NCBI GenBank assembly: GCA_963784615.1
Contig: CAWASG010000001.1
Span: 124,001-188,000, forward strand
Direction of reading: 5' to 3'
Source: UBA11403 sp963784615
GTDB lineage: Bacteria; Pseudomonadota; Gammaproteobacteria; Legionellales; Legionellaceae
Length of the DNA: 64,000 nt
The notes under the pieces are model-generated. The model worked only from the letters and a program-made list of their open reading frames with translations, was not told where the DNA came from and did not search any database. Every line of letters begins with the position of its first letter. The stretch's first letter is position 1. Positions 34,366-43,685 of the stretch are shown in pieces. The position numbers were made by a program, and so were the translations under genes.

Positions 34366-35565
34366 ATGAAAAATAAATCATTCTATATCATGCTTGTGGT
34401 GGCGATTCTTTTACTTTTACCGCTCTTTTATTTCTTGCGGCCAAAAGTAACGCCCATTCAATTGAACGCTGTTTCTTTTTCCAGTCTTCCTGGTTGGACG
34501 TCTGCAAATTTGCTTCAATCATTTTCTGCATTTCAAACCTCTTGTAAGGTTTTTTTGAAGTCGGATCCTGAGAAATCGGTTGGTAGCGAATTTATTGATT
34601 TAAAAGCGCGTGACTGGTTGCCGGCGTGTCATGCGGCGATGGAGCTTCAAGCGCCTTATACCAACGATCAAATCAGGAATTTTTTTCAGACTTGGTTTAA
34701 TGTGGTTGAGTTTCACGATGGCAAGCCGGTGAAAGGGCTCTTTACGGGTTACTATATGTCTTCCTTGAAAGGTAGCTTGACTAAGACAAAGCGGTTCCAT
34801 GTTCCTATTTATGGTTTACCGGATGATTTAATTTCTATTAACTTGGGGTTGTTTGATCCCGAGCTAAAAAATAGAAAAATAGTTGGCCGTGTTGTCGATA
34901 AGCATCGTTTAGTTCCTTATCATACTCGCGAAGATATCGATAAAGGTGCGCTAAAAGGTAAGGCTCCCGTGCTCGTATGGGTAGATAGTGAGATAGACCG
35001 TTTGTTTCTGGAAATACAAGGATCAGGGGTCATTGAGTTGCCGGATGGTTCTCCTATGTATATTGGTTATTCAGCCCAGAATGGCGCGCCATATACGGCT
35101 ATTGCCGGTGTACTAATTAAGCAGGGCGTGATGACGCGCGATAATGCTTCCATGCAGCGTATTCGCAAATATTTGGAAGCTCATCCCAAAGAAATTAGCC
35201 CAGTACTTCATCATAATAAATCATTTGTATTTTTCGAAACGGCTAAGTCCAGTGATGCTTTTGGTTCGCAGGGCACTGTATTAACCCCTGGATATTCGAT
35301 GGCGGTGGATCTCAAATGGGTGCCAATGGGTACGCCGGTTTGGCTGAATACAACGCGACCGGATTTGCATACGAAAAATAGCCGTCCGTTTCAACGGTTG
35401 ATGGTTGCTCAAGATACAGGTGGCGCGATACGTGGCCCTGTGCGGGGTGATGTCTATTGGGGCGCAGGTGATAGGGCAACTTCGATTGCGGGTAGAATGA
35501 AGAATCCAGGAGTTTATTGGATGTTGTTACCGAAAAAACCTCAGATTGAACAGGTTGCGCCGTAG
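34366..35565 (+). CDS. mltA: Membrane-bound lytic murein transglycosylase MltA
   Basis: Cleaves peptidoglycan glycan strands with 1,6-anhydro product formation. The 399-residue protein has a hydrophobic N-terminal segment (IMLVVAILLLLPLFYFL) without a lipobox, so it is probably held by a membrane helix rather than a lipid. The MltA barrel domain shows GLFTGYYMSSLKGS and LEIQGSGVIELPDG, and the 3D domain has the catalytic Asp in AQDTGGAIRGP (D350). E. coli MltA is a lipoprotein of 365 residues, so the anchor differs. The TAG stop (35563-35565) falls inside a GTAGGTTGG repeat unit. Confidence 0.93.
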   Translation: MKNKSFYIMLVVAILLLLPLFYFLRPKVTPIQLNAVSFSSLPGWTSANLLQSFSAFQTSCKVFLKSDPEKSVGSEFIDLKARDWLPACHAAMELQAPYTNDQIRNFFQTWFNVVEFHDGKPVKGLFTGYYMSSLKGSLTKTKRFHVPIYGLPDDLISINLGLFDPELKNRKIVGRVVDKHRLVPYHTREDIDKGALKGKAPVLVWVDSEIDRLFLEIQGSGVIELPDGSPMYIGYSAQNGAPYTAIAGVLIKQGVMTRDNASMQRIRKYLEAHPKEISPVLHHNKSFVFFETAKSSDAFGSQGTVLTPGYSMAVDLKWVPMGTPVWLNTTRPDLHTKNSRPFQRLMVAQDTGGAIRGPVRGDVYWGAGDRATSIAGRMKNPGVYWMLLPKKPQIEQVAP

Positions 35566-35648
35566 GTTGGTGTAGGTTGGGTTGAGCGAGAGCGAAGCCC
35601 AACAGTCACTCGGTGTTGGGCTTCGCTCTCGCTCAACCCAACCTACCC
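35562..35648. repeat. GTAGGTTGG-family palindromic repeat, copy 4
   Basis: Perfect 33-bp arms (35572-35604, 35614-35646) with a 9-bp loop, preceded by one extra GTAGGTTGGT unit that contains the mltA stop codon. It lies between the convergent mltA and L,D-transpeptidase genes. Confidence 0.95.
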
Positions 35649-35665
35649 ATCAACATACTCACAAC

Positions 35666-37024
35666 TTACAAACCAACCCAACGGACGAATTGATTCGTTG
35701 CTTGGAGTGTAATCACCGCATTTTTCTCAAAATGAAGCGTGTAACTACCGGCAGCATTCATGATGACTTCTTTTATTTTTCCCAGATTAACAATATTCAT
35801 TTGTGTCTCGTAGTACCCTCGGATCATTTTAAGCATTGGCGAGATTAATTGTACTGATTCTAAGTCATCGTTTAGAACAGTTGGTTCTGTCGTGCTTACG
35901 AATGACAACATTGGTGATGTGTTGTCTTCTGGAGGGATTTTATGTATTTTGTTATGATTTAACACGAGCGTCCTGAATTCGGTATTGCTCAAGGCGATGT
36001 ATTCAACACCGTTGATTTGACGGCGCAGCATGCGTGTTAAGGGTGCTTTGGCATGAAATATTTGCGCATACTTATCGGCGGTTATTGCAAGAACCGGTCT
36101 GGTATCGAGTTGCATGTTATGTTTGCTGGCAGCAACGAATAACACTTCATCACGATTGTCATCTGAGGGGGTATTAACCACGGTAGGTTCGGATGAGTTA
36201 GCGACGCCCAAAATCGGTGTTGTGGACATTTTATCACATTTCAGAAACTTTGATTTTGCAAACCAGGCGTCGCTCGGATAATAGGCGACGAAAATTGATT
36301 TATCTTTGAGGGTATTGATAATCGGCTTGCTTAGTTCTTTCGGAACGGCAGGGCATCCCCAGCTACGGCCAGCTCGTCCGTATTTTTTGATGAATGGTTC
36401 ATCTACATACCAACCACCATGCATCACGATGGAGCGCCCGGATGCATTATCATTAAAGCCTCTGTCTAAGCCATCTAATCGCAATGATATGCCATCGCGG
36501 CCATAATATACTTTTTCAGTAGTATAAACGCCCATGCTAGTCGATTTACTGTTGTTTTTATTGGAAAAGCTGTTTGTTAATAATTCACCTGATTTGATGC
36601 CATGAGAAACGTAAGTATGAAAGAGTAGTTTTTTTTCATTGAGATCAAAGATCCATAGACGTTTGTCGCTTGAGGGAAGAGAGTAGTCAATGACGGTTAA
36701 GATGTGATTGTGTTGAATATTATAGTTTTCAGCACATTTTAATGTAGAGATAGTTTTATTAATCACTGCAATATTCAGCGTACTGGCTTCTTTCCTCATC
36801 ATTTCTCTAAGTGCTTCTTCATTAAATGGGACTGGCGGGGGGAGTATGCAATGCGGATTGGTACTGGCAATGGTCATGATTTGATTAATCAATGTAGGTT
36901 CTTTTATTGCTTGCCAATAACTGGGGAGCAAGTCTACCTGTGGTCTTGACAGTGGTGCTTCAGACACTGTTTCGGCAAAACAAACAGACGATACTGCTAA
37001 TGCAAGTAGCAGTTTATTAATCAT
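35666..37024 (-). CDS. L,D-transpeptidase (YkuD_2-type catalytic domain) with C-terminal extension
   Basis: A 452-residue exported protein, signal peptide MINKLLLALAVSSVCFA. Residues about 108-258 form a murein L,D-transpeptidase catalytic domain with H202 (VMHGGWY) and nucleophile C224 (RSWGCPAV). Such enzymes cross-link peptidoglycan 3-3 or attach proteins to it. The last 190 residues have no motif I recognise; they may be an extra wall- or protein-binding domain. The catalytic domain is clearly paralogous to 56445-57134 (shared LTVIDYSLPSS, GFNDNA, GRAGRSWGCP), which lacks the extension. GGGAAGC precedes the ATG. It is convergent with mltA and followed upstream by mrcA. Confidence 0.87.
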   Translation of the reverse strand: MINKLLLALAVSSVCFAETVSEAPLSRPQVDLLPSYWQAIKEPTLINQIMTIASTNPHCILPPPVPFNEEALREMMRKEASTLNIAVINKTISTLKCAENYNIQHNHILTVIDYSLPSSDKRLWIFDLNEKKLLFHTYVSHGIKSGELLTNSFSNKNNSKSTSMGVYTTEKVYYGRDGISLRLDGLDRGFNDNASGRSIVMHGGWYVDEPFIKKYGRAGRSWGCPAVPKELSKPIINTLKDKSIFVAYYPSDAWFAKSKFLKCDKMSTTPILGVANSSEPTVVNTPSDDNRDEVLFVAASKHNMQLDTRPVLAITADKYAQIFHAKAPLTRMLRRQINGVEYIALSNTEFRTLVLNHNKIHKIPPEDNTSPMLSFVSTTEPTVLNDDLESVQLISPMLKMIRGYYETQMNIVNLGKIKEVIMNAAGSYTLHFEKNAVITLQATNQFVRWVGL

Positions 37025-37116
37025 TATGCTTCCCTGTAAGGATTAATGGGTTTATATGATTTAATATAGCTTAAATTTGAATAAAGTGTAGGGAGGTTGT
37101 AACGAATTTCATCGCG

Positions 37117-37159
37117 TTGCCATTAAATTAAGGGAGTTAATCGGAGTAGGTTGGTGCGT
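37117..37159. repeat. Half element of the extended GTAGGTTGG repeat
   Basis: CCATTAAATTAAGGGAGTTAATCGGAGTAGGTTGGTG carries the outer terminal repeat and one GTAGGTTGGTG unit, with no matching second half. It shows the outer boundary of the element, matching 62385-62415 and the complement of 50868-50905. Confidence 0.75.
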
Positions 37160-37179
37160 GACTTTATGCTGCACCACGC

Positions 37180-39549
37180 CTAAAACAAATCATCCTCTTG
37201 GCTACTGCTGCTTGAAGTTGACCCACTTGATGCTACCATTTTTTCTTCGAGCGCAGGTACTTCATCTTTTCTAAAGTATTCGACTAGTCCATTTTCTGAG
37301 TTGGTTTGTAAGCCGTTGCTCGGGTTGATTTTGACCGAGACAATATTTTCGGGTTGTGCCATGGTGTGTTCCGGCTTCCCTTTTAATGCGGATTTCATGA
37401 AATCAATCCATAGGGGGAGCGCGAGTTGTGCTGCATATTCATGCAGGGTTTGCGGGGTATCAAATCCAACCCAGGTAGTGACGACCAAGTCTGGATTGTA
37501 ACCTGAAAACCATGCGTCGACTTGATCGTTGGTTGTTCCTGTTTTACCGGCGATATCATGACGGTTTAGTTCCATTGCTTGTTTCGCTGTGCCTTTTTGG
37601 ACGACATCTAACAAACTGGAATTCATTAAAAAAGCAACCTCTTCTGAAATAACGCGTGGAGCTGATTGTGAGAGATTTGATTTTTCTTCGGTGCATGATG
37701 CGCAGATCGGCGAAGGTTTCGCTTGTAGTAAGCGTTTGCCGTCACTATCGGTGATATGGTCGATGAGATACGGATCGACCTTATAGCCACCATTAGCGAA
37801 TACCGCATAAGCTGCGGCCAAATCCATTGGACTCACAGTGAGCGTGCCCAGCGCTAATGACAAGGTATGGGGGAGGTTTGATTTGGTAAAACCAAAATGC
37901 GTGACAAAGTCTATTGCATAGCTAATGCCGATATCATCTAAAATACGAATAGAAACCAAATTACGCGAACGAATCAAGGCATCTTTTAAGCGCGTGGGGC
38001 CATCAAATTTTAGATTAACATTGTGAGGCCGCCACAAGCCACCTGCGCCTTGACTTGGATCATCGACGACGATTGGCGCATCATTGATTTGAGTTGCGAG
38101 TGAGTAACCTTTGCTTAATGCTGCGGCGTAGAGAAAGGGCTTAAAGCTTGACCCAGGTTGTCTAGTGGATTGCGTTGCGCGATTATATTTGCTTTTTTGA
38201 AAGTTAAATCCGCCGACTAATGCTTTAATGGCTCCGTTCGCTGGATTCAGTGCGACGAGTGCTGCCTCAGCGAGAGGAACTTGAGTGAGTTGCCACTGTT
38301 TGTCATGAGATCGTACATAAACAACATCGCCTATAGAAACCACTCGACTTGCAGTTTGAGGCGCGTCACCCATCCAGCCACGTTTCAATGCGGGTCGTGC
38401 CCAAGACAGACCTTGCCAAGGAATGGTGATGTTTTCACCAAGATGTGTGATTGCCGTTGCGTGCTGATCGTGAACCGATAATATAATTGCCGGCTCTATT
38501 TCGTTGAGTACCGGGTAGGGGGCCAAGAGGTGACGCGCTTCAGCTGCAGAAGGGGTATTTATTTTTCCAAGATTGGCAACGGGACCGCGATAGCCATGAC
38601 GACGGTCATAATCAAATAAATGCTTTTCAACAACCTGGTTAGCAGTCTTTTGCAGGGGGGCTTGAATGGTCGTATAGACCTTATATCCTTTAGTATAGGC
38701 ATCTGGTCCGAAGTGGTCGTAGAGTGATTGACGTATCATTTCGGCAACGTAAGGGGCGCTAACATCGATATCCGAGCCATGAAAGATTGCGGCTATAGGC
38801 TCATTGATGGCTTCTTTGTATTGGTCTACAGTAATATATTTTTCTTCTAACAGGCGCTCCAAAACATGATCACGACGCTTTTTGGCGGCTTTTGGGTTGA
38901 TGATTGGATTTTGGGTGGAAGGTGCTTGCGGAAGACCGGCAATCATTGCTAGTTGCGCTAAATTGAGTTCTTTTAACGATTTTCCGTAATAAATTTGAGC
39001 GGCAGCGCCTACACCATAGGCTCGATTTCCAAGATAAATCTTATTTAAATAAAGCTCAAGAATTTTTTCTTTAGGCAGCTCATGATCAATTTTGATCGCC
39101 AGTAATATTTCATTGAATTTACGCAGAAATGTTTTTTTGCGGTCGAGGAAGAAGTTCCGGGCGACCTGCATAGTGATGGTACTACCACCTTGTGATTTTG
39201 TGCCGGTCTGAACCATGCGCACGGTTGCGCGTGCTAGACCTAATACATCAACACCGCGGTGATCAAAAAATCGTTGATCTTCTGTTGCAAGCAGGGCATA
39301 AATCAGCGTTTTTGGGATGTCTTCATAAGCTATTGGGATTCGTCTTTTTTCGCCATATTCTTGAATTAATAATCCTTCCTGACTGTATATGCGTAAGGGG
39401 ACTTGCAGTTGTACTGTTTTGAGTGAATCTACATCTGGTAGTTGGCTTTCAAGATAGATGTAGAGTAATCCTACGCAGAACAGAAGCATAAGAAATAAAC
39501 TTGAAAGAGCCCAAAGGCCTTTGCGCCAGAAGTATCCGATAGTGATCAT
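37180..39549 (-). CDS. mrcA: Penicillin-binding protein 1A (bifunctional)
   Basis: Inner-membrane class A PBP that polymerises and cross-links peptidoglycan. The 789-residue protein has one N-terminal membrane helix (about 12-32). The GT51 glycosyltransferase domain follows (EDQRFFDHRGVD with the catalytic Glu, GGSTITMQ, and the KIYLGNRAYG motif), then an OB-like insert, then the transpeptidase domain with SxxK in PGSSFKPF, SRN in LIRSRNLVS and KTGTTND. The tail ends with a Ser-rich stretch (SSGSTSSSSSQEDD). Divergent placement of mrcA beside the pilM operon is common in gammaproteobacteria; here rlmI intervenes. E. coli PBP1A is 850 residues. Confidence 0.95.
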   Translation of the reverse strand: MITIGYFWRKGLWALSSLFLMLLFCVGLLYIYLESQLPDVDSLKTVQLQVPLRIYSQEGLLIQEYGEKRRIPIAYEDIPKTLIYALLATEDQRFFDHRGVDVLGLARATVRMVQTGTKSQGGSTITMQVARNFFLDRKKTFLRKFNEILLAIKIDHELPKEKILELYLNKIYLGNRAYGVGAAAQIYYGKSLKELNLAQLAMIAGLPQAPSTQNPIINPKAAKKRRDHVLERLLEEKYITVDQYKEAINEPIAAIFHGSDIDVSAPYVAEMIRQSLYDHFGPDAYTKGYKVYTTIQAPLQKTANQVVEKHLFDYDRRHGYRGPVANLGKINTPSAAEARHLLAPYPVLNEIEPAIILSVHDQHATAITHLGENITIPWQGLSWARPALKRGWMGDAPQTASRVVSIGDVVYVRSHDKQWQLTQVPLAEAALVALNPANGAIKALVGGFNFQKSKYNRATQSTRQPGSSFKPFLYAAALSKGYSLATQINDAPIVVDDPSQGAGGLWRPHNVNLKFDGPTRLKDALIRSRNLVSIRILDDIGISYAIDFVTHFGFTKSNLPHTLSLALGTLTVSPMDLAAAYAVFANGGYKVDPYLIDHITDSDGKRLLQAKPSPICASCTEEKSNLSQSAPRVISEEVAFLMNSSLLDVVQKGTAKQAMELNRHDIAGKTGTTNDQVDAWFSGYNPDLVVTTWVGFDTPQTLHEYAAQLALPLWIDFMKSALKGKPEHTMAQPENIVSVKINPSNGLQTNSENGLVEYFRKDEVPALEEKMVASSGSTSSSSSQEDDLF

Positions 39550-39632
39550 GTTAGATAATTTAACCTTAAAGTGGTGTTATCATTTAGTCATCAAGCATTA
39601 ATGATGCAGCAAATAGTTACTATTGTACAATT

Positions 39633-40805
39633 TTATACTATTCCGAGCAAGATGGCAGTTAAATAATTTCCTTCTGGGAATGCCGGTAACGTTGGATGGC
39701 AGCTTGAAGGACCGTAAGTTCCTAAAACACGAGCGGATTTGCCAACAGAACGAGCTTGAGAATAGGTTAAATCAGCAAAATCGCTTGATGAGAGTGCTGA
39801 TGAGCAATTACATGTCATTAATATTGAACCCGGTTGCATGGCTTTCATGACTTCACGGTGGAGAAAACGATAATAATTTTTAGCGCGCTGTAAGTGTTGT
39901 TGAGAGGGGGCGAGTTTGGGTGGATCAAGAATGATGATGTCATAGTCGCCTGCTTGTGATAAATGATCGCGCGCATCACCTTCAACCCATTCAATAGTAT
40001 CAATTTGGTTAATCGTTGCATTGTGTTTGGCGGCTTCAATCGCTTGTGGCGAGCTGTCCACCGCAGTCACCTTGGATGCGCCTGCTTTGGCGGCGTGTAA
40101 TGCGAACCCCCCAGTGTAGGAATAGAGATCGAGTACGCGCTTGCCCGATGCGAGTGCAGCGATTCGCATGTGGTTTTCGCGCTGATCTAAAAAAAGACCT
40201 GTTTTTTGTGCACTGCTGAAGTCGACTTGATAGTATATGCCTGCTTCAAGCACGCGTTCCAAGCGTTCTTCGCGCTCTTCGATTGGACCTTTCCATCCAT
40301 CTTGTGCTAATGATTTAGCATGAGGCAACCAAATCACTTCGTCGCCGGGTATGTTTTTTTCAATGGATTTAAGAATGATTGCTTTATTTGCTTCAACCCA
40401 ATAAGCTGAACTAGATACTACACACATATGATTAAAGCGATCGATGGTTAATCCGGACAATCCATCGCCTTCGCTGTTGAATAAGCGGTATGCAGTTGTT
40501 GTTGCATTAGGTAGATTTAAGCTTTTACGAATCATCAAGGCTTGCGTTAATCGGTGCGTGATAATAGATTCAAGAGAAGTTGCGTCTAATTGTTCAGAGG
40601 TTAGTGCTAATATTCTGACACGGTATAGGGAGTGCTCATTATAGACGCCTGTACCAAATAGGACCTCATCGTCGGTGAACACACTAACCAGCTCTCCCGT
40701 TTTCGGGTTGCCGGTTTGTTTGCGAATGGCTTTAGGAAAGACCCAGGGATGGCCGCGGCGAATAGGGCCTTGCTTAGAGGCCTGGAGGTAGACTGCTGCA
40801 TTCAT
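39633..40805 (-). CDS. rlmI: 23S rRNA m5C1962 methyltransferase RlmI
   Basis: SAM-dependent methylation of C1962 in 23S rRNA. The 390-residue protein has an N-terminal PUA domain (about 2-75) and a middle EEHEY-like domain. A Rossmann methyltransferase domain follows, with motif I VLDLYSYTGGFALHAAKAGA (about 220-240) and ILDPPKLAPS, and the catalytic Cys region is MTCNCSSALSSSDF near residue 340. Length matches E. coli RlmI (396). It starts 107 bp from the divergent pilM. Both promoters must share that gap. Confidence 0.93.
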   Translation of the reverse strand: MNAAVYLQASKQGPIRRGHPWVFPKAIRKQTGNPKTGELVSVFTDDEVLFGTGVYNEHSLYRVRILALTSEQLDATSLESIITHRLTQALMIRKSLNLPNATTTAYRLFNSEGDGLSGLTIDRFNHMCVVSSSAYWVEANKAIILKSIEKNIPGDEVIWLPHAKSLAQDGWKGPIEEREERLERVLEAGIYYQVDFSSAQKTGLFLDQRENHMRIAALASGKRVLDLYSYTGGFALHAAKAGASKVTAVDSSPQAIEAAKHNATINQIDTIEWVEGDARDHLSQAGDYDIIILDPPKLAPSQQHLQRAKNYYRFLHREVMKAMQPGSILMTCNCSSALSSSDFADLTYSQARSVGKSARVLGTYGPSSCHPTLPAFPEGNYLTAILLGIV

Positions 40806-40912
40806 AAGTAATAAGCTCTACAAAATGCGTTAATTTACACTACAAGTGCTTTTATTTAAAGAAAAAATTTGAGAAGATGTATTGATGGTATCAAAACAAG
40901 GAGGTCTTTGCT

Positions 40913-41980
40913 GTGTTTAGTCTACTAAAATCCAAACAACAGTCACTCCTCGGGATAGATATAAGCTCATCATCCATCAAAATAATTCAGTTATTAACCG
41001 ATGGTAATGATAAATACTGTGTCGAAGGATATGGCAAGCTTATGCTTCCCGACAAAGCAATAGAAGGCGGTATTGTTAAAGACATCTCAGCGGTTGCTGA
41101 TACCATTAGGCAAATTATGTCGATGGCACGTCTTACTTGTAAGCAAGCTGCTATAGCCGTTCCAGATGCATTAGCCATTAGTAAAATAATCCAGATTAAT
41201 GAAGGGCTAAGCGAAAGTGACATTGAAGAATTGGTCATTATTGAAGCCGACAAATACATCCCTTACCCCATTGACGAAATCAACCTGGATTTTAGCGTAT
41301 TAGGCCCTTCTTCTAAAAACTCTGCCATGCAAGACGTCCTTATCGTTGCTTCCCGTGCCGAAATTGTGAATGCGCGCGTTGAAGCCCTTCGTCTTGCCGG
41401 TCTGGAGACTAAAATAGTCGATGTTGAGTCGTATGTTGTTGAACGTGCGGCCCAACTATTGAAATCGAGCCTTCCGGCAGGCGGTGAAAACAAAGTCATT
41501 GCGATTATCGATGTTGGGGCAAAGTATTCTCACCTTTTTGTTTTGCAGAATATGAAAGTGATTTATTCACGTGATGAAGAATTTGGTGGGAGTCAATTGA
41601 TTGACGCGATTGTACAACAGTATGATATGACGGCTTCAGCAGCTGCTGAATTTCTCGAACAGGAGTCACTGCCAGAGGACTTTGCAACAAGTGTATTAGC
41701 TCCGTTTTATGATAAGTTTTATTTGCAAGTGAAGCGCACCTTGCAATTTTTCTTTTCGACGAGTCAATATAGTTTTGTTGATCACATCGTTTTAGTGGGA
41801 GGGGTTGCCAAGCTACCTGGTATTGCGCAATTATTACAAGAGCACCTTAATGTAACTACAAGCATTGGGAATCCGTTGGAGACGATGAGCTTTGCCTCAA
41901 CGGCGAATAGGGAAACAATACTCCGTGAATCACCATCCGTGATGGTTGCCTGTGGTTTGGCACTTCGGCATATAGAGTGA
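40913..41980 (+). CDS. pilM: Type IV pilus inner-membrane platform protein PilM
   Basis: Cytoplasmic actin-like ATP-binding protein that binds the N-terminus of PilN under the inner membrane. The 355-residue protein has the phosphate-loop motif LLGIDISSSSIKIIQL near residue 15 and later IAIIDVGAKYSH and VGGVAKLPGI. It starts at GTG with a near-perfect AAGGAGGT ribosome site (40900-40907). It heads the pilMNOPQ operon, all genes within 10 bp or overlapping. Confidence 0.96.
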   Translation: MFSLLKSKQQSLLGIDISSSSIKIIQLLTDGNDKYCVEGYGKLMLPDKAIEGGIVKDISAVADTIRQIMSMARLTCKQAAIAVPDALAISKIIQINEGLSESDIEELVIIEADKYIPYPIDEINLDFSVLGPSSKNSAMQDVLIVASRAEIVNARVEALRLAGLETKIVDVESYVVERAAQLLKSSLPAGGENKVIAIIDVGAKYSHLFVLQNMKVIYSRDEEFGGSQLIDAIVQQYDMTASAAAEFLEQESLPEDFATSVLAPFYDKFYLQVKRTLQFFFSTSQYSFVDHIVLVGGVAKLPGIAQLLQEHLNVTTSIGNPLETMSFASTANRETILRESPSVMVACGLALRHIE

Positions 41981-41984
41981 TGCG

Positions 41985-42542
41985 ATGACAAACATAAACT
42001 TATTGCCATGGCGTGAATTAAGACGCGAGCAAGAGAAAAAGCGATTTACGACTTATTTGGCATTCATTTTCGCCCTATCTGTCGTGATTGTTTTTTTTGT
42101 GAATTATTATGTTAATGCAAAGGTTGAAGATCAGACTGCCTTGAATACTCGCTTAGAAGCTGAAATCACTGAATATAAAAAACAAATTGTCGAGATTAAG
42201 CAATTAAAAACATTGCGAAAGGGGCTTATTGCAAGGATGGAAATCATCCAGAATTTGCAAGCTACTCGAATACTCACCGTGAGACTTTTTGATGAATTGA
42301 TAAAGATTTTACCCGATGGTGTGTATGTGAAGCGGATGGAGAGGGTCGGTGATAAAATTATGATTTCCGGATATACCGAATCCAACAGTAGCATTTCACG
42401 ATTAATGCAAAATATCGAGTTGAGTCAGTGGATCCAGCTTCCTGAGTTAACCGAAATCAAAAAAAACAAGGAAGGTACTGAAGATTCGCCGAGTGAGTTT
42501 AAATTAAGCTTCATCTTGAAACCTAAATCGACGGCTGGTTAA
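41985..42542 (+). CDS. pilN: Type IV pilus assembly protein PilN
   Basis: Bitopic inner-membrane protein of the alignment complex. The 185-residue protein begins with the conserved cytoplasmic PilM-binding motif NINLLPWRE, then one membrane helix (about 27-45), a coiled coil (about 48-85) and a ferredoxin-like periplasmic domain that pairs with PilO. It starts 4 bp after pilM. Confidence 0.95.
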   Translation: MTNINLLPWRELRREQEKKRFTTYLAFIFALSVVIVFFVNYYVNAKVEDQTALNTRLEAEITEYKKQIVEIKQLKTLRKGLIARMEIIQNLQATRILTVRLFDELIKILPDGVYVKRMERVGDKIMISGYTESNSSISRLMQNIELSQWIQLPELTEIKKNKEGTEDSPSEFKLSFILKPKSTAG

Positions 42543-42546
42543 TACT

Positions 42547-43149
42547 ATGAATTTAAATATTAATTTTAAAGAATTAACCATTGATAATGTTGGAAAATGG
42601 CCTCAACCCATCAAAATAGGGGTGATGGCTATCGTGGCGATATTGGTTTTTGGATTGGGGTATTATTTGATCATTCAATCTAATGTTGATCAATATAATG
42701 CCCTGAGTCTTAAAGAGGTTAGTTTGAAAGCTGAATTTGAATCGCTTCAACATAAAGCGTCCAATCTCAATGCATATAAAAATCAAATGGCACTCATGCA
42801 GGAGCGCTTTGGGAATATGTTGAAACAACTTCCATCACAAAATGAAATGCCTGGTTTATTAGAAGATATATCTAAAACCGGGATTGCAAGTGGATTAACA
42901 TTTGAATTATTTGCACCTACGCCCGAAATCAAGCATGATTTTTATATTGAGCTGCCTATTCAAATCATTGTGATAGGTAACTACCATCAGCTTGCTATAT
43001 TTTTGAGTCGCGTGGCCGAAATGAGTCGAATCGTCACTTTGCATGATTTTGTAATTGAAGCACCAGGGTTAGATAAACTGAAGAAAGCTCAGGGGGAACA
43101 ATTAGTTATGAAAATAACAGCCACTATCTACCGATATCGTACACGATGA
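42547..43149 (+). CDS. pilO: Type IV pilus assembly protein PilO
   Basis: Inner-membrane protein that dimerises with PilN and with itself in the periplasm. The 200-residue product has a short cytoplasmic N-terminus, one membrane helix (about 23-43), a helical coil (about 50-90) and a C-terminal ferredoxin-like domain with the typical ELPIQIIVIGNYHQLAIFLSRVA segment. It lies 4 bp after pilN and overlaps pilP by 4 bp. Confidence 0.94.
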   Translation: MNLNINFKELTIDNVGKWPQPIKIGVMAIVAILVFGLGYYLIIQSNVDQYNALSLKEVSLKAEFESLQHKASNLNAYKNQMALMQERFGNMLKQLPSQNEMPGLLEDISKTGIASGLTFELFAPTPEIKHDFYIELPIQIIVIGNYHQLAIFLSRVAEMSRIVTLHDFVIEAPGLDKLKKAQGEQLVMKITATIYRYRTR

Positions 43150-43676
43150 ACAGAGTGATGCTTTGGGTCGGTAAGCAGCAGATTGTTGGGGTTCTTGCCT
43201 CGCTGTTGCTTTGCGCCTGCAGTTCATCCGAGGATGAATTAAGTCGTTACATCCATGCTGTTAAAATCAGGCCCCCCTCACCTCGAACGATTGAAGCTAT
43301 CCCTGAGTTTAAACCGCTTGCTAAATTTGCATTTCCTGCAGATGATAAGCAACGCAGTCCTTTTAAACCGATTCAACGCCAAGGCCAAATTGATATCAAT
43401 TCACCGAATATGAATCGTCCTAAACAACCTCTTGAGGCATTTCCATTGGACTCGCTTAAATTTGTCGGTATATTAGAACAAGGCAACTCTATTTGGGCCT
43501 TAATCAGTCAGCCAGGTGGGCTTGTAACTCGGGTGCGTGTGGGCGACTATATGGGAAAAAATTTCGGTCAAATTACTCATATCAAAGAGAATAAAATCGA
43601 TATTGAAGAAACTGTTCAGTTAGGCGGGCGATGGGAGAAAAAACATTTCAGCCTCAATATGAATCCACATGACTAG
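43146..43676 (+). CDS. pilP: Type IV pilus lipoprotein PilP
   Basis: Inner-membrane lipoprotein that connects PilNO to the secretin PilQ. The 176-residue protein has a signal peptide with lipobox LLCAC, lipidated Cys near residue 25. A disordered Pro/Arg-rich stretch (about 40-95) follows, then a beta-sandwich C-terminal domain (LDSLKFVGILEQGNSIWALI, RVRVGDYMGKNFG). ATGA overlap with pilO couples translation. Confidence 0.95.
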   Translation: MNRVMLWVGKQQIVGVLASLLLCACSSSEDELSRYIHAVKIRPPSPRTIEAIPEFKPLAKFAFPADDKQRSPFKPIQRQGQIDINSPNMNRPKQPLEAFPLDSLKFVGILEQGNSIWALISQPGGLVTRVRVGDYMGKNFGQITHIKENKIDIEETVQLGGRWEKKHFSLNMNPHD

Positions 43677-43685
43677 GAGAGCACC

